In this document: piece after piece, positions 5,452-6,169 of the stretch
Layout: every line of letters begins with the position of its first letter
Numbering within the stretch: position 1 is the stretch's first letter
Assembly (NCBI GenBank): GCA_040508515.1
Contig: JBEVMS010000203.1
Coordinates: 1 to 6,169, forward strand
Direction of reading: 5' to 3'
Origin: JBEVMS01 sp040508515
GTDB lineage: Bacteria; Pseudomonadota; Gammaproteobacteria; Xanthomonadales; Rhodanobacteraceae
Length of the DNA: 6,169 bases
Translations under genes and position numbers: made by a program
Notes under the pieces: generated by a model
The model's database searches: none
The model's input: the letters and a program-made list of their open reading frames with translations, nothing else
Told to the model about the DNA's origin: nothing

Positions 5452-5933
5452 ACATCCGCACCCTCGCGCTGGCCCTCGCCGGCCTGTGCCTGAGCGCTGC
5501 CGCGAGCGCTGACCAGGCCAGCCAGATCCACGCCAGCGGTGCATGGATACGCGTACTGCCGGGCGCGCTGCCCGCCGGCGCTTACGTGCAGTTGCAAAAC
5601 GACGGCGCGCAGCCGGCGCGACTGACCGGCGCCAGCAGTGCCCGCTACGCCCGGGTGATGCTGCACCGGAGTAGCAGCACGGGCGGCATGAGCACGATGA
5701 GCGCGGTGGACGCACTGGAGATTCCGGCGCACGGCCAGGCCGCGTTGGCGCCCGGCGACTACCACTTGATGTTGATGCAGCCGGTCACGCCGGTGCGGCC
5801 GGGCGACACGGTGACGTTACAACTGACATTCGCCGACGGCAGCACGCTCGACACCCGCTTCGCCGCCCGCCCGGCCAATGCGCTGGACGCCGGCGAGGCT
5901 GCGGACCGGCCGGCAGCACCGCTAGCGCACTGA
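5448..5933 (+). CDS. PCu(A)C periplasmic copper chaperone (DUF461 family)
   Basis: This 161-residue protein binds Cu(I) in the periplasm and supplies it to the Cu(A) site of cytochrome oxidase, often with Sco1. A Sec signal peptide ends at ASA, with cleavage likely after Ala21. The mature part starts with the family pattern ASGAWIRVLPGALPAGAY. The exact copper motif H-x10-M-x21-H-x-M is present as His73, Met84, His106 and Met108. An extra Met81 and Met110 (YHLMLM) lie near the site. The C-terminal 25 residues are Ala/Pro-rich and probably disordered. GGGAG at 5436-5440 gives a good SD seven bases before the ATG, which overlaps the Sco1 stop codon. It converges with the CtaG-like gene, 33 bases away, and no clear terminator is seen in the gap. 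Confidence 0.95.
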   Translation: MNIRTLALALAGLCLSAAASADQASQIHASGAWIRVLPGALPAGAYVQLQNDGAQPARLTGASSARYARVMLHRSSSTGGMSTMSAVDALEIPAHGQAALAPGDYHLMLMQPVTPVRPGDTVTLQLTFADGSTLDTRFAARPANALDAGEAADRPAAPLAH

Positions 5934-5966
5934 CGAATGATCAGCGCGGAGCTCCAGCCCGGCACG

Positions 5967-6169
5967 CTAATCGCTCGGCTGCGTCGGCACCGAAACCGAC
6001 CGCTGGCGCACCTGCCTTGGCGGACGGCGAATACGACCACACCGCGAAAGCCGCAGCCACTGACGCAGCGCCAGCAGGCCGCCCACGGTTTCGATCAACG
6101 CCGCAGGCACCCACATGATCAATCCGCCGACCAGTTGCCCGGTCATCACGTTGAAAGTGAACGCACGCC
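5967..6169 (-). CDS. C-terminal part of probable CtaG-family cytochrome c oxidase assembly protein, 5' end cut by window edge
   Basis: Reading leftward from the window edge, 66 residues precede a TAG at 5969-5967, and the start lies outside the window. The segment QLVGGLIMWVPAALIETVGG is one membrane helix that matches the last helix of the caa3_CtaG family, whose C-terminus typically reads DQ-x-x-GGLIMWVP. A basic tail of about 30 residues follows, rich in Arg (LRLSRCGRIRRPPRQVRQR), and probably lies on the cytoplasmic side. An internal GTG/ATG at 6149-6144 is not taken as the start, because the frame continues upstream with family-like residues (RAFTFNVMTG). The Sco1 and PCu(A)C neighbours fit a role in oxidase copper insertion. 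The fragment is short, so the call depends on one motif and the context. Confidence 0.75.
   Translation of the reverse strand, partial: RAFTFNVMTGQLVGGLIMWVPAALIETVGGLLALRQWLRLSRCGRIRRPPRQVRQRSVSVPTQPSD

Noticed and set aside
4885..5715. A 276-codon open frame on the minus strand over the Sco1 and PCu(A)C genes
   Set aside because: It is antisense to two genes with intact metal-binding motifs, and its product is Arg/Ala-rich without structure.
1..6169. CRISPR array, tRNA or rRNA genes, insertion sequences, attachment sites
   Set aside because: No regularly spaced repeats, cloverleaf-like segments, transposase-like frames or terminal inverted repeats were seen on either strand.

Overview
The window is GC-rich, densely packed bacterial DNA with eight protein-coding genes. 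Two of these, one at each end, are cut by the window edge. The gene content (PurT, an SPFH/small-membrane-protein/Arc-like/hydrolase operon, and a Sco1–PCu(A)C–CtaG copper group) and the promoter style suggest a gammaproteobacterium of the Xanthomonadales/Lysobacterales type. That placement is an inference from gene content and recalled gene order, not from a marker gene. There are no RNA genes, insertion sequences, phage genes or CRISPR arrays. Base and codon use look even throughout, so this reads as ordinary chromosome.

Layout: (1) Positions 1-1088, minus strand: purT, formate-dependent GAR transformylase of purine synthesis, missing about its last 30 residues at the left edge. (2) Positions 1089-1454: a 366-base intergenic region holding the purT promoter on one side and a promoter/operator for the next operon on the other. 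The operator is a perfect 8-base inverted repeat, TTGATATC-N5-GATATCAA. (3) Positions 1455-4296, plus strand: a tight four-gene operon encoding an SPFH/band 7 membrane protein, a 119-residue three-helix membrane protein of unknown function, a 61-residue Arc-type ribbon-helix-helix DNA-binding protein, and an exported DUF3887-like plus alpha/beta hydrolase protein. (4) Positions 4378-4758, minus strand: a DUF423 (YgdD-type) membrane protein, convergent with the operon. (5) Positions 4822-5933, plus strand: a Sco1/SenC lipoprotein and a PCu(A)C periplasmic copper chaperone, joined by an ATGA overlap. (6) Positions 5967-6169, minus strand: the C-terminal end of a probable CtaG-family cytochrome c oxidase assembly protein.

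How the genes work together: the right part is a copper-delivery group for the Cu(A)/Cu(B) centres of a haem-copper oxidase. PCu(A)C binds Cu(I) in the periplasm, Sco1 passes electrons and/or copper to oxidase subunit II, and the CtaG-like protein acts in the membrane. The middle operon is the least understood part. An SPFH scaffold and a small membrane protein are made together with their likely regulator and a secreted hydrolase. The two GATATC palindromes in front of the operon lie 11 bp apart, centre to centre, which is the spacing expected for two RHH dimers side by side. This suggests that the third gene represses its own operon. That is the best candidate here for an undescribed system.
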